A stretch of DNA of 64,000 nucleotides from Flaccisagitta enflata (GCA_965153355.1 OZ231126.1:60016001-60080000), one strand, 5' to 3'. Numbered from the stretch's first letter, positions 28,205 to 41,759 are shown. Notes: generated by a model not told the origin, from the letters alone. A program made the numbers and translations.

Positions 28205-28808
28205 AGGAAATAGATATACGGACAGCTGAAGAAAAGTTAGTCTCATCACTCACTGAATGAAATATATGTTCAGATGAATCATTTTCTAGTCATTTTATGG
28301 TATTTTCATTTATGAAATGCTTCTGTTTTAATTTTCTAGGGAATTGGCTCATTATTTTTCAACCTAAATCAGTGTATCCTCAATTTCTAAACTAGCACCA
28401 AAAAAATCATTTAATCAGTTAGGTTTTGTATTGATATTAGCTAATTTGAGAGCAATATGTTTAACTGCAGCCTTCAATTTTTCAACAATCAAAAAAATTG
28501 TAAAAAATGTGAACTAACGAGGCCAAGCAGAATGATTTTGGTCAATCCGTTTAGATTTGAGAGCTCTTTAAAAATAAATTGTCCTTAAAATATTTGGACT
28601 GAAAACCTCAAAATAAGATCTTGGTAACATGACAACTTCTCTTCAAAACGCTGTCAAATGAAAACGGTTTGAGCGACTGACCTCTGCTTGGTCTTGAATG
28701 GGAGATATTTTGTCATAGTTTGCTGATCTGCTTTCATTTTTGAATGGGTTGTTGCAGTTTAGCTGCTATAAGGATGGTTAGGTGTCCGTATATTTATTTC
28801 CAAGATAG
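28205..28808. mobile_element. TIR element, about 600 bp
   Basis: ACTATCTAGGAAATAGATAT followed by ACGGACA (28206-28232) is matched inverted by TGTCCGTATATTTATTTCC then AAGATAGT (about 28780-28807). No ORF of note inside. Probably a MITE; exact ends are approximate. Confidence 0.55.
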
Positions 28809-28890
28809 TGCATATATAGACACCATGACATATATAGACAAATATGGATTTTGAGCGACCATTCGTTCCATGTTTTGAATAACTTTAAAA

Positions 28891-29014
28891 CAAGTAGGCC
28901 AATAGGTGCGACGTGTGGATCGTCGAACGAATGCATTACCGACCAGCCAACCGACCGACCAATGCAATCGACCGAAGGACACAGCCAGTTATAGAGGTGC
29001 TTTGTCGCACCTAA
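28891..29014 (+). mobile_element. short family B element (GGTGCGAC subtype)
   Basis: CAAGTAGGCCAATAGGTGCG begins the left end and the right end is hairpin AGGTGCTTTGTCGCACCT with TAA. AGGTGCGAC at the left is the exact reverse complement of GTCGCACCT at the right. The middle has GACCAGCCAACCGACCGACC. Confidence 0.75.
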
Positions 29015-29035
29015 AAAAGAAAGATAACAAACAAC

Positions 29036-29680
<645 letters not shown>

Positions 29681-29736
29681 CGTGGCCGGAATAAAATGAC
29701 ACACTCAAACATGTGCCCGAGAGTATGCACATGAGG

Positions 29737-29738
<2 letters not shown>

Positions 29739-29785
<47 letters not shown>
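29739..29785. repeat. (GA)n microsatellite
   Basis: About 23 units of GA. Confidence 0.96.
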
Positions 29786-29787
<2 letters not shown>

Positions 29788-30492
29788 CAGAAACGCAGAG
29801 ACAAAAACCAAGTGAAAGAAAGAATCAGAACCAGATGTACGGCACAGGGCCACAGCGCGGAGTCATGAGAAAGTTTGAGAAATTCGCAAAAAGATACGCA
29901 TCATTTTTACCAGTATTCTGTAAAAGATGGGGAGGAGGGGGGGGAGAAAAGAGGGATAGCACGGTAATATCTTAAGAGAGAAAAAGTGCGCGTGTGAGAG
30001 AGAAGAAAAAGAGAGCGAAAGTCTATTGAGTATTGGAGTTGCACGCGCGCACACACAAGCGAGTGAAAAAAAATACAGATGCATGAGGGTTATAATGGAG
30101 TGAGTCGGTTGTTGCGCGCGCGGCGGGTGCTCGATAATAATAGGGCGCGTGTCCCAGAAGGGACATAGATGGAGTAAACTCGAAACGATATTCACGGATC
30201 AGATGAACGCGCGCGCGCGTCCGCCTTTAAAAGAGCGAGCGTGCACGCAAGAGTTTAGCGTGTACATGGGAATAAGTACGTCCGTTGGTCAGTCTATGGT
30301 TCTATATCTAGAAATCACTGACAAATGATTGTAATTCAAAAGTGTTGATTACGTTAGTGAAAACGAAATATATTCAAAAAAGAATCTATCATATTCTCCA
30401 TTGATCATCATATTCTTCAAAGGTTTGTCTTTGCATGTTGAGCTGACGTGCTTTTCAGTTTCAATGCATTTGATAAAGCTTCAAATGGGGTC

Positions 30493-30650
30493 TTAAGGCA
30501 TGAGCTTAAGGTCTTAAGGTCTTAAGGTCTTAAGGCTTAAGGCTTAAGGCTTAAGGTCTTAAGGCTTAAGGCTTAAGGCTTAAGGCTTAAGGCTTAAGGC
30601 TTAAGGTCTTAAGGCATGAGCTTCAAATGGGGTCTTAAGGCATGAGACAG
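30493..30650. repeat. TTAAGGC / TCTTAAGG array with flanking duplication
   Basis: 7-8 bp units TTAAGGC and TTAAGGTC repeat about 18 times. The phrase GCTTCAAATGGGGTCTTAAG followed by GCATGAG occurs on both sides (about 30478 and 30620). TTAAG words make local palindromes (CTTAAG). Confidence 0.92.
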
Positions 30651-30654
<4 letters not shown>

Positions 30655-30746
<92 letters not shown>

Positions 30747-30752
30747 CTTTTA
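30655..30752. repeat. (CT)n microsatellite
   Basis: CT tract with CTTT at the end. Confidence 0.97.
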
Positions 30753-30970
30753 TGCGTGCACGTGAGGTGTTTGTGTGAACGCGCGTGAACGCGCGTGACA
30801 GTGGCACAAGGAGATAAATGCGTGCGCGTGGTAGCGAAGTGAAAACGGAGGCTTTGATGATCTTTGACACGGAAAAAAGGAAAGATGCTACAAGAGATAT
30901 GGACAACAATGGAGCGTGAAATAGAAGGAGATGGATGAAGACGCGGGAACGAAAGAGAATCAGGGGAGAA

Positions 30971-31210
<240 letters not shown>

Positions 31211-31548
31211 GAGATGAACAAAAAAAGAAAAAGAAAGAAATACAGACCGACAGAAATACAATAATGGAGCCGGAGAGCTACCGTGCAGAGGTAGAAAATC
31301 TTCTTTTTTTCATCTGTCACACACAGACCAACTGAAAACGGGAAAAATTGCATATGGAGTGACATCGAGTATTCTTTTCATGCTTCTCGAAACCTTACAC
31401 CTCCGTGGCGCAAGAAAAAAAAAAGCATCGGTGATTGGTAGATCGCTCTTTTATACACAATATGCTATACACGTGCATAAGAGTGAAGCCATATGTTATC
31501 AACATGCACAATCTATTGCACCATGTTCTCGTAAGTCCAGACAAAAGA

Positions 31549-31823
31549 ACGAAGGCCAATAGGTAATCGCTCGCGGGTGGGCAGGGGCTGTAATTCGGGT
31601 GGGCAGGGGCAGTATGTGGGTAGGCAGTGACAGTATTTGGGTGGTAAGGGGCTGTAATATGGGTGGGCACTGCCCACTGGACAGGAGCCGTGATGCTCAA
31701 AAATGTTTTTTTTTTAGCCAATTTTTCGTCATTCCAATTTTCGCCTTACGCACCTTCGGACTGTCTGACATTCAGACCTTCAGATCTTCCTACCAACGGA
31801 CTTAACCTTTTATAGAGTCGCTT
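31549..31823 (+). mobile_element. family B element, decayed hairpin
   Basis: Left CGAAGGCCAATAGGTAATCG then CTCGCGGGTGGGCAGGGGC; GGGTGGGCAG box repeated four times; right end TTATAGAGTCGCTTAAGAGG. Sister of the copies at 22044 and 13080 (shared AGGAGCCGTGATGCT and CAATTTTTCG). Confidence 0.6.
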
Positions 31824-32185
31824 AAGAGGCAGGGGGAAAAAAAGAACATTGTATAAACGTTCACCGTAAAAGATCAACCGTAAGCATGAAACTTTTAACT
31901 CAAAATCAACACCAAAACCAAAAATTCAAAACTCCAAATTTGAACCGAGGTACGACCAAAACCATTTTTGTGAAACATGAAACATGAATCAAAATGATAC
32001 CATTCATCTTCGAATAAGAAACAGATAACATGTAATGAAACACGAAACATTTCGCGAGTAGCCTTCGACTGTTTGTCCGTTGTACACGCAATCCCTTTGA
32101 CTGCACATTTTTCTGTTTTACGCGTGATGTCCTAACTCACGTGGCCTCTCTTCTGCTGAACGTGTCAGCCATTGTTGGGTCAAGA

Positions 32186-32193
32186 GAGAGAAG

Positions 32194-32228
<35 letters not shown>

Positions 32229-32240
32229 AGAGAGAGTGTG
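32186..32240. repeat. (GA)n microsatellite
   Basis: GA tract with AAAG interruptions. Confidence 0.95.
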
Positions 32241-32693
32241 TGTAAATGGGGTTAAAAGAAAACCGATTGTCTTGGGCCGCGCAACATTCATTCTTTTTCG
32301 TTCTTCTTTCTTACGTTTGTATGCAAATTCTTCTCCGTCCGTCCATCCGTGTAGTCCATCTCTACATGCATGACCGTTACCGCCTCTTCATGCGCAGTTC
32401 TCGACAAGAATCGGCTACGACAATCTCAGATACCAAATTACACACTTTCTAATCGCGAACTTTGTCTTGACATTTTTTTAAGAAGTCTGTCCCTCCGCTG
32501 ACCCATCAGCCGCGCTTCCTTTACCTCGATAAGCCTTGTACTTCTCGCGAGTATTCAGCCCTCTATTCTGATCTGTCCCATTCCTAATTTCTCGCTTTCT
32601 CGCTCGCTACGCTATGTAGCTAGTAACGAAAGAAAAAAATGAAAATAAAGATAAAGACGAGGACAAGATGAATGCATCGGACAAAAGGACTCA

Positions 32694-32940
32694 GGGCGTG
32701 TTTCTAGTGAGCGCCAAAAATGCGTTTGTTCCCGTGAAACGCGATAACAGTGTGAACACCTATTCAATAATTTCAACTGTCCCATGAGGGAGTGAGCGAA
32801 GTGAGTGAACGAGCCTGTGAACTGAGCGAGCGAGCGTAGCGCTGCGGAGCGATTGAGCGGAGTGAGCGGTGCGAGCGAATGAACGTAGCGAGCGACCGAG
32901 TGGCCCTTTCAAAACGCGATCGTCTTTGACTAGAAACGCC
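32694..32940 (-). mobile_element. family A short TIR element, copy 3
   Basis: Begins GGGCGTGTTTCTAGTGAGCG and ends GACTAGAAACGCC; all family landmarks are intact. Confidence 0.8.
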
Positions 32941-33017
32941 ATGTCCCATATTGATGCGAATGTGCGCATTTCCAAATGAAAAATCTTTTCTTGAAATGAG
33001 TTTGTAAAGAGGAATGT

Positions 33018-33096
33018 TTTGTTTTGTTTTGTTTTGTTTTGTTTTGTTTTGTTTTGTTTTGTTTTGTTTTGTTTTGTTTTGTTTTGTTTTGTTTTG

Positions 33097-33125
<29 letters not shown>
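33018..33125. repeat. (GTTTT)n pentanucleotide microsatellite
   Basis: About 21 clean units of GTTTT. Confidence 0.98.
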
Positions 33126-33127
<2 letters not shown>

Positions 33128-33322
33128 GTTTTAATTTGTTTTGTTGATTAAAGCCTTAATTCTAAGTCTGCGGATGTAGGAATCATCTATATTAGCTGTT
33201 GAAACAAGGCCACGTAGGTCATCAAGTTCGCCTGCTGACTGGAGCGTGAACAACCCACGGGCAGTTGGCCGAAGAACATGTCCGGTTACAGTCTTGTTTT
33301 GGCGCGCGTAAGATTCAAGAAA

Positions 33323-33430
33323 CAAGGCCGGATACTCGGCCGATAAGTAGTCGATTGCGGGTGGGCAGGGGCAGTAATGAGGGTTGGCGGGAGCAGTGTG
33401 TGGCAGGATAGTCTCTTAGCAAGTGACTAA
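33323..33430 (+). mobile_element. short family B element
   Basis: CAAGGCCGGATACTCGGCCG left end, GCGGGTGGGCAGGGGCAG box, right end hairpin AGTCTCTTAGCAAGTGACT with TAA. No central GACC array remains. Confidence 0.7.
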
Positions 33431-33434
33431 AACG

Positions 33435-34300
33435 CGGGGAAAAGTTGGTTGATTGGCATCGGCTTAAGGAGAATTTCTTTCAGACACTTGTAAAGTACTC
33501 TCTTACGCTTCACTAAACAACTCCCAGAATATATGAAAAAAATTCCCTCTTCTTACTAACTTCTTACGTGTTTTCACCTCAGTATTTCATCTGCTCAATT
33601 TTTTTCTTCTTTTGGCTCGTCGGTTTTTGAGATCCTTGATTGTTTAATGTTTATCTGCATTTTTCTATAATTGCTTTTCAGATCAGATATTTATTTTTCC
33701 TTGCGTTTGCTTTTAATGTTGATACTTAATTTTGTTTTCCCATCATCTTTTCAACTTTGTCATCGCCTTTTCATCTGCGTCCTTGCATCTCCATATGACG
33801 TCAAATCTGCCAGGGAAAAATGAAGTGCTTCACCCCACATTTGCATGAATAATGGACTAATCATCCATCCACAAATGTTCTCATTGCTTAAGTTGTCACT
33901 GGATATACTTGTTATGCATGTCTGTTTCATATTTTACGCTTTAAGTTGCCTTTTGATAAGCAATTCTCACGGCAAACAGCAAGAAAATGAAGATTTTTAG
34001 TAAAATTTTGTTGATATTTTTTTCTATTTTTTGAGGTCTCTAAAAACGATTTGGGAAGAGGACTATGTTCTTTGTTTTTTTTCATTTTTTCATTTTATAT
34101 GCAAACTTATAATCTCGACCAACCCCTTGTCAGTGACAAAAAAGAAATTTGTCTAAATTTTCAGTAAATCTTCCTCAAAAAATGGGCTAAATCTTAGTCT
34201 CTTGCTGAATGGATGCAAATTTTGCTTTCAAATATCATGAATGTCTTATCTCAATCATTTTTGTTCACTTGATTTTCTATTTTCACTCATGAATTTTTTC
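33435..34300. other. no feature recognised
   Basis: AT-rich DNA with no splice-bounded ORF or repeat end that I can support. Confidence 0.4.
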
Positions 34301-34334
34301 TATTTTGACCCATTTTGATACCCTAAATGTTTGT

Positions 34335-34440
34335 TTCGTGGGCACGCTGTCATATGAGTCTGTTCGTCCGTCGGTACGTCTGTCGATCGGGTTTCGCCGC
34401 TGCTTGTGGCCACGGCGAGATCTAACGGCCAATGCACGTA
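34335..34440 (-). mobile_element. family B variant (GGCCACGG interior)
   Basis: GTCCGTCGGTACGTCTGTCG, then GTGGCCACGGCGAGATC, shared with copies near 52730 and 63765. The hairpin is decayed. Confidence 0.5.
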
Positions 34441-34744
34441 ATTTTAGAGCCTCCTTTCACTGTTATGACGGTATTTCCAGCGGAATGTCTGTCTGTTCAT
34501 CTATCTCCATCTGTCCCTCCACAAATCACTCCATGCAATACTGGCTATTGCGTATGCATCCCCATCATTCACACAATTAGGACGTATCGTTGCCTGATTG
34601 GGTTTGTTCCTAATATCATTCTGTCACATCCTCTTTCCATACTTCCCCAGTTCCCCCCCCCCCTTCACTTGATCTCTCCAATTCTCTTTTTCCTTACAAA
34701 TGCAGTACTTTTCCAAAGTTGGTGCTTCTTTCCAGGAGTCCTTA

Positions 34745-34996
34745 GGGCGTGTTTCTAGTGAAGATAAAAAACGCGTTTGTTCCCGTAAAACGCGATAACA
34801 GTGTGAACACATATTCAAGATTTTCAACTGTCCCACAAGGGAGTGAGCGAAGTGAGTGAGCAAGCCTGTGAATGGAGCGAGCGAGCAAAGCGAGCGTAGC
34901 GCTGCGGAGTGAGCGGAGTGAGCGGTGCGAGTGAACGAACATAGCGAGCGACCAAATGGCCCGTTAAAAACGCGATCGTCTTTGACTAGAAACGCC
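34745..34996 (-). mobile_element. family A short TIR element, copy 4
   Basis: GGGCGTGTTTCTAGTGAAG at one end and GACTAGAAACGCC at the other. Confidence 0.8.
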
Positions 34997-35027
34997 TCCT
35001 GACAATCATGAGCTATGCCCACTGGCC

Positions 35028-35363
35028 CACTATGAAAACATACTTTTTCATAGAAAAGTTCTCTATCAAAGAGATATGAGTCAAAATCATAAAAATAGAT
35101 GGTCCAGGACAAAAATTTGGCCATGGGGCTTCTATAAAACGTGCCCGCCACATACCCCATTTCCCATTATAAAAGATAGGAGGCTCTGCAGACCAAAATC
35201 CTCCTGTACATTTCCCATGGGATATGGGGGTGGTGGCGGCCGGCGGGCACACTTTATAGAGGCCCCATGGCCAAATTTTTGTCTTGGACCATCTATTTTT
35301 ATGATTTTGAGTCATATCTCTACGATAGAGAACTTTTCTATGAAAAAGTGTGTTTTAATAGTG
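35028..35363. mobile_element. palindromic element K, 336 bp
   Basis: Near-perfect inverted arms: CACTATGAAAACATAC...GAGATATGAGTCAAAATC and AAATTTGGCCATGGGGC on the left match the right arm, which ends GTGTGTTTTAATAGTG. The loop is about 90 bp. Transcripts would form a roughly 120-bp stem. Confidence 0.8.
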
Positions 35364-36008
35364 AGCTAATGCCCACCAACTGCCCCAACTGCCCCAACTC
35401 ACATTCTTCCGACTACATTCACCCTTTAATCTATCTTCCTCCGCATTCCAAAACCCTCTGTGACAAACACCCTTTTCCTTAGACTAGAATCGACGCTGAA
35501 CGCTGCATCCAACTCGCTCGCTTGGCACTCGCGCTCTCAACGCTGTCCACGCTCTCATCCTCTCTATTGACTTTTCCTCCCATTCTTCGCGTCCCTTACC
35601 TTTACCCTTACCTCGCTTTTACCCTCACCCCTGCCTCTGTCGCTGTGGCTCTATGGCATTTTTTCCCCGAATTCACTGAGCAATAAAATCGTTCTACTAA
35701 AAGCATCACCAACAGCAGCAGAAGCAAACGGCCATGGCCGAAGTTAATCCCGACATTCAACGCCATAAATTTTATGGCGCGGTCCGTTATTGCAACGAAA
35801 ACAAAAAGATCATAACAACCGTCACAACCTCTCTCGTATAACTCGTAACGGACTGACGTAGTAACTGCGGGAAACAAAAAGATGTGGGATGTAAAACTGC
35901 GCAAGTTGTTACTACATAAAACAAAAACAACAACAAGGACAATATATTTTCTACGATAACAACAACCACGAGAGCAAGGGCGAGCGGTACAATGTCGGAA
36001 AGAACAAC

Positions 36009-36019
36009 AACAACAAATG

Positions 36020-36079
<60 letters not shown>

Positions 36080-36099
36080 CCACAACCACAACCACAACC

Positions 36100-36148
<49 letters not shown>

Positions 36149-36150
36149 CT
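36009..36150. repeat. (AAC)n with (CCACAA)n island
   Basis: AAC trinucleotides on both sides of four ACCACA units. Confidence 0.97.
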
Positions 36151-36499
36151 GAAACAAGAAAAAGAAGTAATTCAACATTGAATAACAAGATTCTGCCTGA
36201 AAACGGCCAAATGACCTGATGGACAGCCAGACCAATGAACCAACGGACACACGTACACACCACTGTTCTGGTGAAGACCACATTTAACGCCACTACCCCT
36301 ACTTCCGGTAAAGAAGGGCAAATCTGGCGCGGCGGTAAACAGAAAAAAGAAAAGAAAAAGAGGCGGTGAAAATGGGAAGACGTGATGTGGATAGAAAACG
36401 AGTCTCTCAAATAAACTTGAGACAAAGAATGAAAGATCCGGTTTAAGTCGAGACCGTGAAGAAAGACCACACCAAAAACGCCGGTGATGGAATGATGAT

Positions 36500-36536
36500 G
36501 AAGTTGTTGTTGTTTTTGTTGTTGTTGTTGTTGTTT

Positions 36537-36574
<38 letters not shown>

Positions 36575-36784
36575 GCTGTTGTTGTTGTTGTTGTGTGGTG
36601 TTGTTGTTGTTTTGTTGTTATTATTGTTTTATTGTTATTGTTATTTTGTTGTTATTGTTATTATTATTATTGTTATTGTTATTGTTATTTATTGTTATTT
36701 ATTTGTTATTGTTGTTATTTGTTGTTTGTTGTTGGTTGTTGTTGGTTGTTGTTGGTTGTTGTTGTTGTTGTTGTTGTTATTGTT

Positions 36785-36858
<74 letters not shown>
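36500..36858. repeat. (GTT)n/(ATTGTT)n compound
   Basis: GTT arrays separated by ATT/GTT mixtures and GGTTGTT units. Confidence 0.97.
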
Positions 36859-38109
36859 ACCGGGAGAGCTTTCCTGGTATCGATGAGCATGAATACGGCA
36901 TCGATTCTGAGAGAGGCCACGCGGTGCACTTTTGTCGGAAATGGTTTTCGGGTTAGGTGGTGATTTCTGGTGTTTACATGGTTATTGGGGTGTCATCGAT
37001 TGCGGTTGAGGTGGGATATGGGATGATGAGGTGGGATACGGGATGATGAGGTGGTTGTTGGATGGTAATTGCCTCTTAGTATGTCCTTACATAATCATTC
37101 ACATTGTGGTGTTGATGATGAAGATGGAAAATTGCAGAAGAGGTGATGCGAGATTGGATGGTGCATTGGGTGTGATTTGAAGGTGGTAGCCGGAAGGTAT
37201 TTTGATTTTATTGGGTTTGAGTCATCATTGGTAAGACATTCTGCTATATACATGTATCAGCGCATAAGGCGCCTCGCTTGTCGATTCCCCAGAAACAAAA
37301 TCATATTTATATGATTTAGGACCGGAGGCGAATTTTGCCTGACAAAATGGAAAAAAAGAAATGGAGGAAACGGTAAAAAATGCATTCTTTGAGAGAAAGA
37401 AAAAAAAAATAGAAACAGAATCAAAGAAAGTTGAGCACAGGATCGTCAGAAAGTATAAGAAAAAGTTGAGGCGCAGATGCTTTAGGCGCAAACGGGATTT
37501 GACAACATTTCTCTGAGCTTCCATTTTCGTGACGTCGTTAAATTTTCGCACCGTCGACGTGAAGAGCAAAAAATAAAATTATTTGAGCTTCAAAACAGGA
37601 ATGTAACAAAAAAAAAAAAGAAAGAAAAAAGAAGAAGAAACATTTAGTTAATACAAAATAATGGTAAATTCCATCGAAGAAAAGAACCAAAGGATATTTC
37701 ACATGAATAAACCTGATTCACAATTTCTGATACCTTAACATTTTGTCCCTTCATTGCATTATTGGAAAAAAGTCGAATTATGTAATTCGACTTTTTGAAC
37801 GTGGGGTAGAAATCAAACTTTCCCATTTTGCTTTGCGGCAATTTGGGAAAGTTGTGCCGTTTTTTGGGCGGGAGTATACATTTTTTGATATTTATAGCTA
37901 ACAACGAGCTAATTTTCTTTCAAATGGCGCCTACCAGAGGTCTGTGGGATCAATATTTTTTGAACTATGCACTATCTTTTTTAATTTTTTTGCATTTTTG
38001 CGAAAATTAATATTTTTCATTGATAATAATTTTTCACTTTATGTAAAAAGAGAGATGATGTTACATAAATCGACTCTAACTTTTATGACGCTAGCTTTCA
38101 CATTCTACT

Positions 38110-38112
38110 CTG

Positions 38113-38146
<34 letters not shown>

Positions 38147-38170
38147 ACACACACACACACACACACACAT
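38110..38170. repeat. (GA)n-(CA)n microsatellite
   Basis: GA block followed by CA block. Confidence 0.96.
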
Positions 38171-38466
38171 CCACACTCAAAGACAGAGGAAGACAGAGAA
38201 GAAAAAAGAAACTGAGAGACAGATTGAATAACAAAAACAGACAGGCAGTCAACCAGACAGCAAAAGATGTATATGAAAGAACATGCTTTGAAGAATTTCC
38301 CCACACTCATAAAAACGTAATTATTTGCCTGTTTATCTGTCAGTGCAAGTGTGTCTGTGTTGCCCTGTCTATTTTTCCCCTTTTTTCTTTCTTTCTCTTT
38401 TCACTTCCAATCTATTTAGATGATTTTTTTTCTTTCTACTTTTTAACTTTGATTCCTCTGCCTATC

Positions 38467-38467
<1 letters not shown>

Positions 38468-38506
<39 letters not shown>

Positions 38507-38508
38507 AC
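38468..38508. repeat. (TGTC)n microsatellite
   Basis: About nine CTGT units. Confidence 0.93.
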
Positions 38509-38691
38509 TTTCTCTCTCTATCTTTTTGTCTGCATTTTTTCCCTTTTTTATTTATCTTCTTTTTTTTCTTTTTTCCTTTTCTTTCTTTTTTCCCTCTTCT
38601 CTTTCTTCTTCCTTTTTCTTCCTTCTCCCCTCTTTCTCTTTTTTTTTTCTTGAAGAGATTGGTGTCCCGACAACTTTAGTGTCCCGACAAC

Positions 38692-38711
38692 AGGGCATGC
38701 CATGGCATGCC
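38692..38711. other. 20-bp perfect palindrome
   Basis: Centre CATG within GGGCATGCC/GGCATGCCC arms; preceded by two copies of GTGTCCCGACAAC (38661 and 38678). Same motif order as at about 56218. Confidence 0.85.
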
Positions 38712-38734
38712 CGGCATGCCCTTGTCCTACGTCC

Positions 38735-38953
<219 letters not shown>

Positions 38954-39298
38954 CATATCGAAAAAATACTAAATTTAGGAATGAGAGAATGGAAAAAAGG
39001 AAGAGGGATGACTCGCCTTGACCAAAAAGCCGGGAGAAATATTAGGAAAGAAGAAGTGCAGACGATATCAGGTGGGTGGTGTTTTTTCTCTGTGTCTGCG
39101 TGGGAATGACAACGATCGGCTTTCGATTGCCTTTTGTTTTTCTCTTCGGCGTTACGCGTTTATTTTTATCACCGTCAGGAGGCGTCGCCATCGGCTTTGA
39201 AATAAAAGAACGTCTTTTAACTCGAAACGAACTCCGCTTAGTACTCAAGTTTGAGTGACGGTCTCATTTATCTATTTATCTATTGCCTTACGTATATA

Positions 39299-39360
39299 AG
39301 TTGTGTGCTACGTGAGTCTATGAGCGACTTTTCGATTCGTCGATCCGTTCACGTCCCTCT
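39299..39360 (-). mobile_element. family B hairpin-end fragment
   Basis: AGTTGTGTGCTACGTGAGTC then TATGAGCGACTTTTCG and CGATCCG; decayed hairpin end without the opposite end. Confidence 0.5.
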
Positions 39361-39510
39361 TGTACTTTCGACCATCCGTCTTTTCGTCCATCTGTCACAT
39401 CGGTCATATTTTTCGATTTAGCGCGTCCTTCGCATCGCTTCTCCTGCTTGAGTGGTCCATAACATCACTGTCCTTACCCGAACCCGAACTTGTGTTGTTT
39501 TCTCTCCTAC

Positions 39511-39620
<110 letters not shown>

Positions 39621-39632
39621 CGTATTCTCCAG

Positions 39633-39696
39633 TGATTTACGCCAGGCGGCTGAGGCGGAGTTTCTAATATTTTATGTACGTAAATCATCCTTCTAG
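39633..39696 (+). CDS. weak candidate exon after CT tract
   Basis: Acceptor GTTTCGTATTCTCCAG, then a frame reading DLRQAAEAEFLIFYVRKSSF and stop; an alternative donor GTACGT lies at about 39675. Short and unrecognised. Confidence 0.25.
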
Positions 39697-39736
39697 ACTT
39701 TGTCCTCTTGTAAAGAATAATTTCCATCCAACTTTT

Positions 39737-39911
39737 TTGTCGCGTGCAACGCGACTCTACACCCCGCTTTGTCGGTCCCTCCGTCGGTCCGTCACACTTT
39801 ACTTTTTTTTTTGCGGTCTTTGGCCTCCCTGCTCCCGCCCAAATGATGGTGACCTCAAATATAGCCCCTGCCCACCCGCACGCGACTGGGGTAGCCGTGT
39901 ATCCGGCCTTG
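39737..39911 (-). mobile_element. family B element
   Basis: Hairpin GTCGCGTGCAACGCGAC, CTCTACACCCCGCTTTGTCG, right end CCCGCACGCGACTGGGGTAG then GTATCCGGCCTTG. About 175 bp. Confidence 0.85.
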
Positions 39912-39972
39912 TTCTCATACAATAAGCTTGAGGTTCGATGTGAAACGGGGTAGTAAAGATAAAGAGCTGAGA

Positions 39973-39974
<2 letters not shown>

Positions 39975-40010
<36 letters not shown>
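39975..40010. repeat. (GA)n microsatellite
   Basis: About 17 GA units. Confidence 0.95.
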
Positions 40011-40012
<2 letters not shown>

Positions 40013-40195
40013 GTCATAGAGAATATCATGTTTAGCTTTAGGGAAAGGAAAATAAAGTATCAGACTTGCGTATTCAGATGATACTTAATTTTGTTTCACT
40101 GAACCCCCCCCCCCCTCCCTTTGTACAGCTCGTGTATACTTTTGATCCTCCCGTTTTAACGAATCAATTTATTGCCAAGAACAAAGTCCGTCTCA

Positions 40196-40450
40196 GGGGG
40201 TGTTTCTAGTCAAAGACGATCGCGTTTTGAACGGGCCACTCGGTCGCTCGCTACGTTTGTTCGCTTGCACCACTCACTCCGCTCACTCTCTCCGCAGCAC
40301 TACGCTCGCTTTGTTCGCTCGCTCCGTTCACAGGCTCGCTCACTTCGCTCACTCCCTCGTAGGACAGTTGAAATTATTAAATATGTGTTCACACTATTAT
40401 CGCGTTTCACGTTTACAAACGCGTTTTTGGCGCTCACTAGAAACACGCCC
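40196..40450 (+). mobile_element. family A short TIR element, copy 5
   Basis: Starts GGGGGTGTTTCTAGTCAAAG and ends CTAGAAACACGCCC. TCA occurs on both flanks (40193-40195 and 40451-40453), a possible 3-bp target duplication not confirmed by other copies. Confidence 0.8.
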
Positions 40451-40712
40451 TCAATCGCTAAAAATCCAGCCAGCAGTGGTCATGTACCATTTGGTATGTC
40501 GTTGACAATTCTAGGCAAGGACGACGACGACAGCGACGGGGCGGGGCGGCGGCCGTTCTAAGCTCCATATGGTTGAATGCAACAACCATAAATCAAGCGC
40601 GAGAAAAAAAAATGACGCACAATTTAGAACAGTGAAACAATCTTGTGAAGGCTCGCGTCTCCAATTCACCGTGAAATTAAAAACAGCCAACGTGGCCAAC
40701 CAATCAGGCTTT

Positions 40713-41040
<328 letters not shown>

Positions 41041-41325
41041 TAAAATTGTGCGTGCCACAGAGGATATGTAGGTTTTCCTAAGCTCAAAGGCTGTCGCTAA
41101 AGTAATGAGGATGATCACGGGGCACCATTGGCCATATTTGCACACGCCTAATCATCGACGAGTTCTCTGCAAGATATGATAGTAGATACCAGATCATTGG
41201 TTCGAACCACTGCTCTTTTACGCTCGCATAGATTCACACATGCTCACAAATGTTCACAGATGCTTTTGAACACGCCCACGGCGCCATCTGAGAAATGGTA
41301 ACAGATGGATTTTCGAATTCTCATA

Positions 41326-41756
41326 CACGTTTTTTTTATAAGAGACAACATTTTTGAACTCAGCCTGGGTTTTCTTAAATTTTTTGCTGTTTCGAGGCTC
41401 AAATTCTCTTAAACTGTTCTTATTTTTTCGATGAATAAAATATAGAAAAAAGTATTCAATTGCATTACTTAGTAATTTTCTATGTATTCTTGGTAAAAAA
41501 AATTTGTTTATCACTGCACAGCTTTAAATATCTTGTTTAATGTAACAAACAAAATCAAAAAAGAAGTAGTCTTTTTAGAGAAGTTATCAATTTTTGATTC
41601 ATTGTCATTTGTTTTTTCCAAACTATAAAAAAAATTTCCAAAAAGATTTCCTAAACTGAATCTCAGCCTGGGCATTCTCTTATTTTGTTCTCAAAATTTT
41701 GGCAAATCTCAGGCTCATGTCTCTTATAAACTGGTCTCTTATAAAATAAAAAAAGT
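41326..41756. mobile_element. probable MITE, about 430 bp
   Basis: TTTTTTTATAAGAGACAAC on the left faces GTCTCTTATAAAATAAAAAA on the right. CTCAGCCTGGG and GAGGCTCAAATTCTCTTA-type words recur inside. Moderate support. Confidence 0.4.
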
Positions 41757-41759
41757 GTA

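Noticed and set aside
41185-41225. GGTTCGAACC resembling a tRNA T arm
   Set aside because: The flanking five-base stems do not pair as required and no D or anticodon arm is visible upstream.
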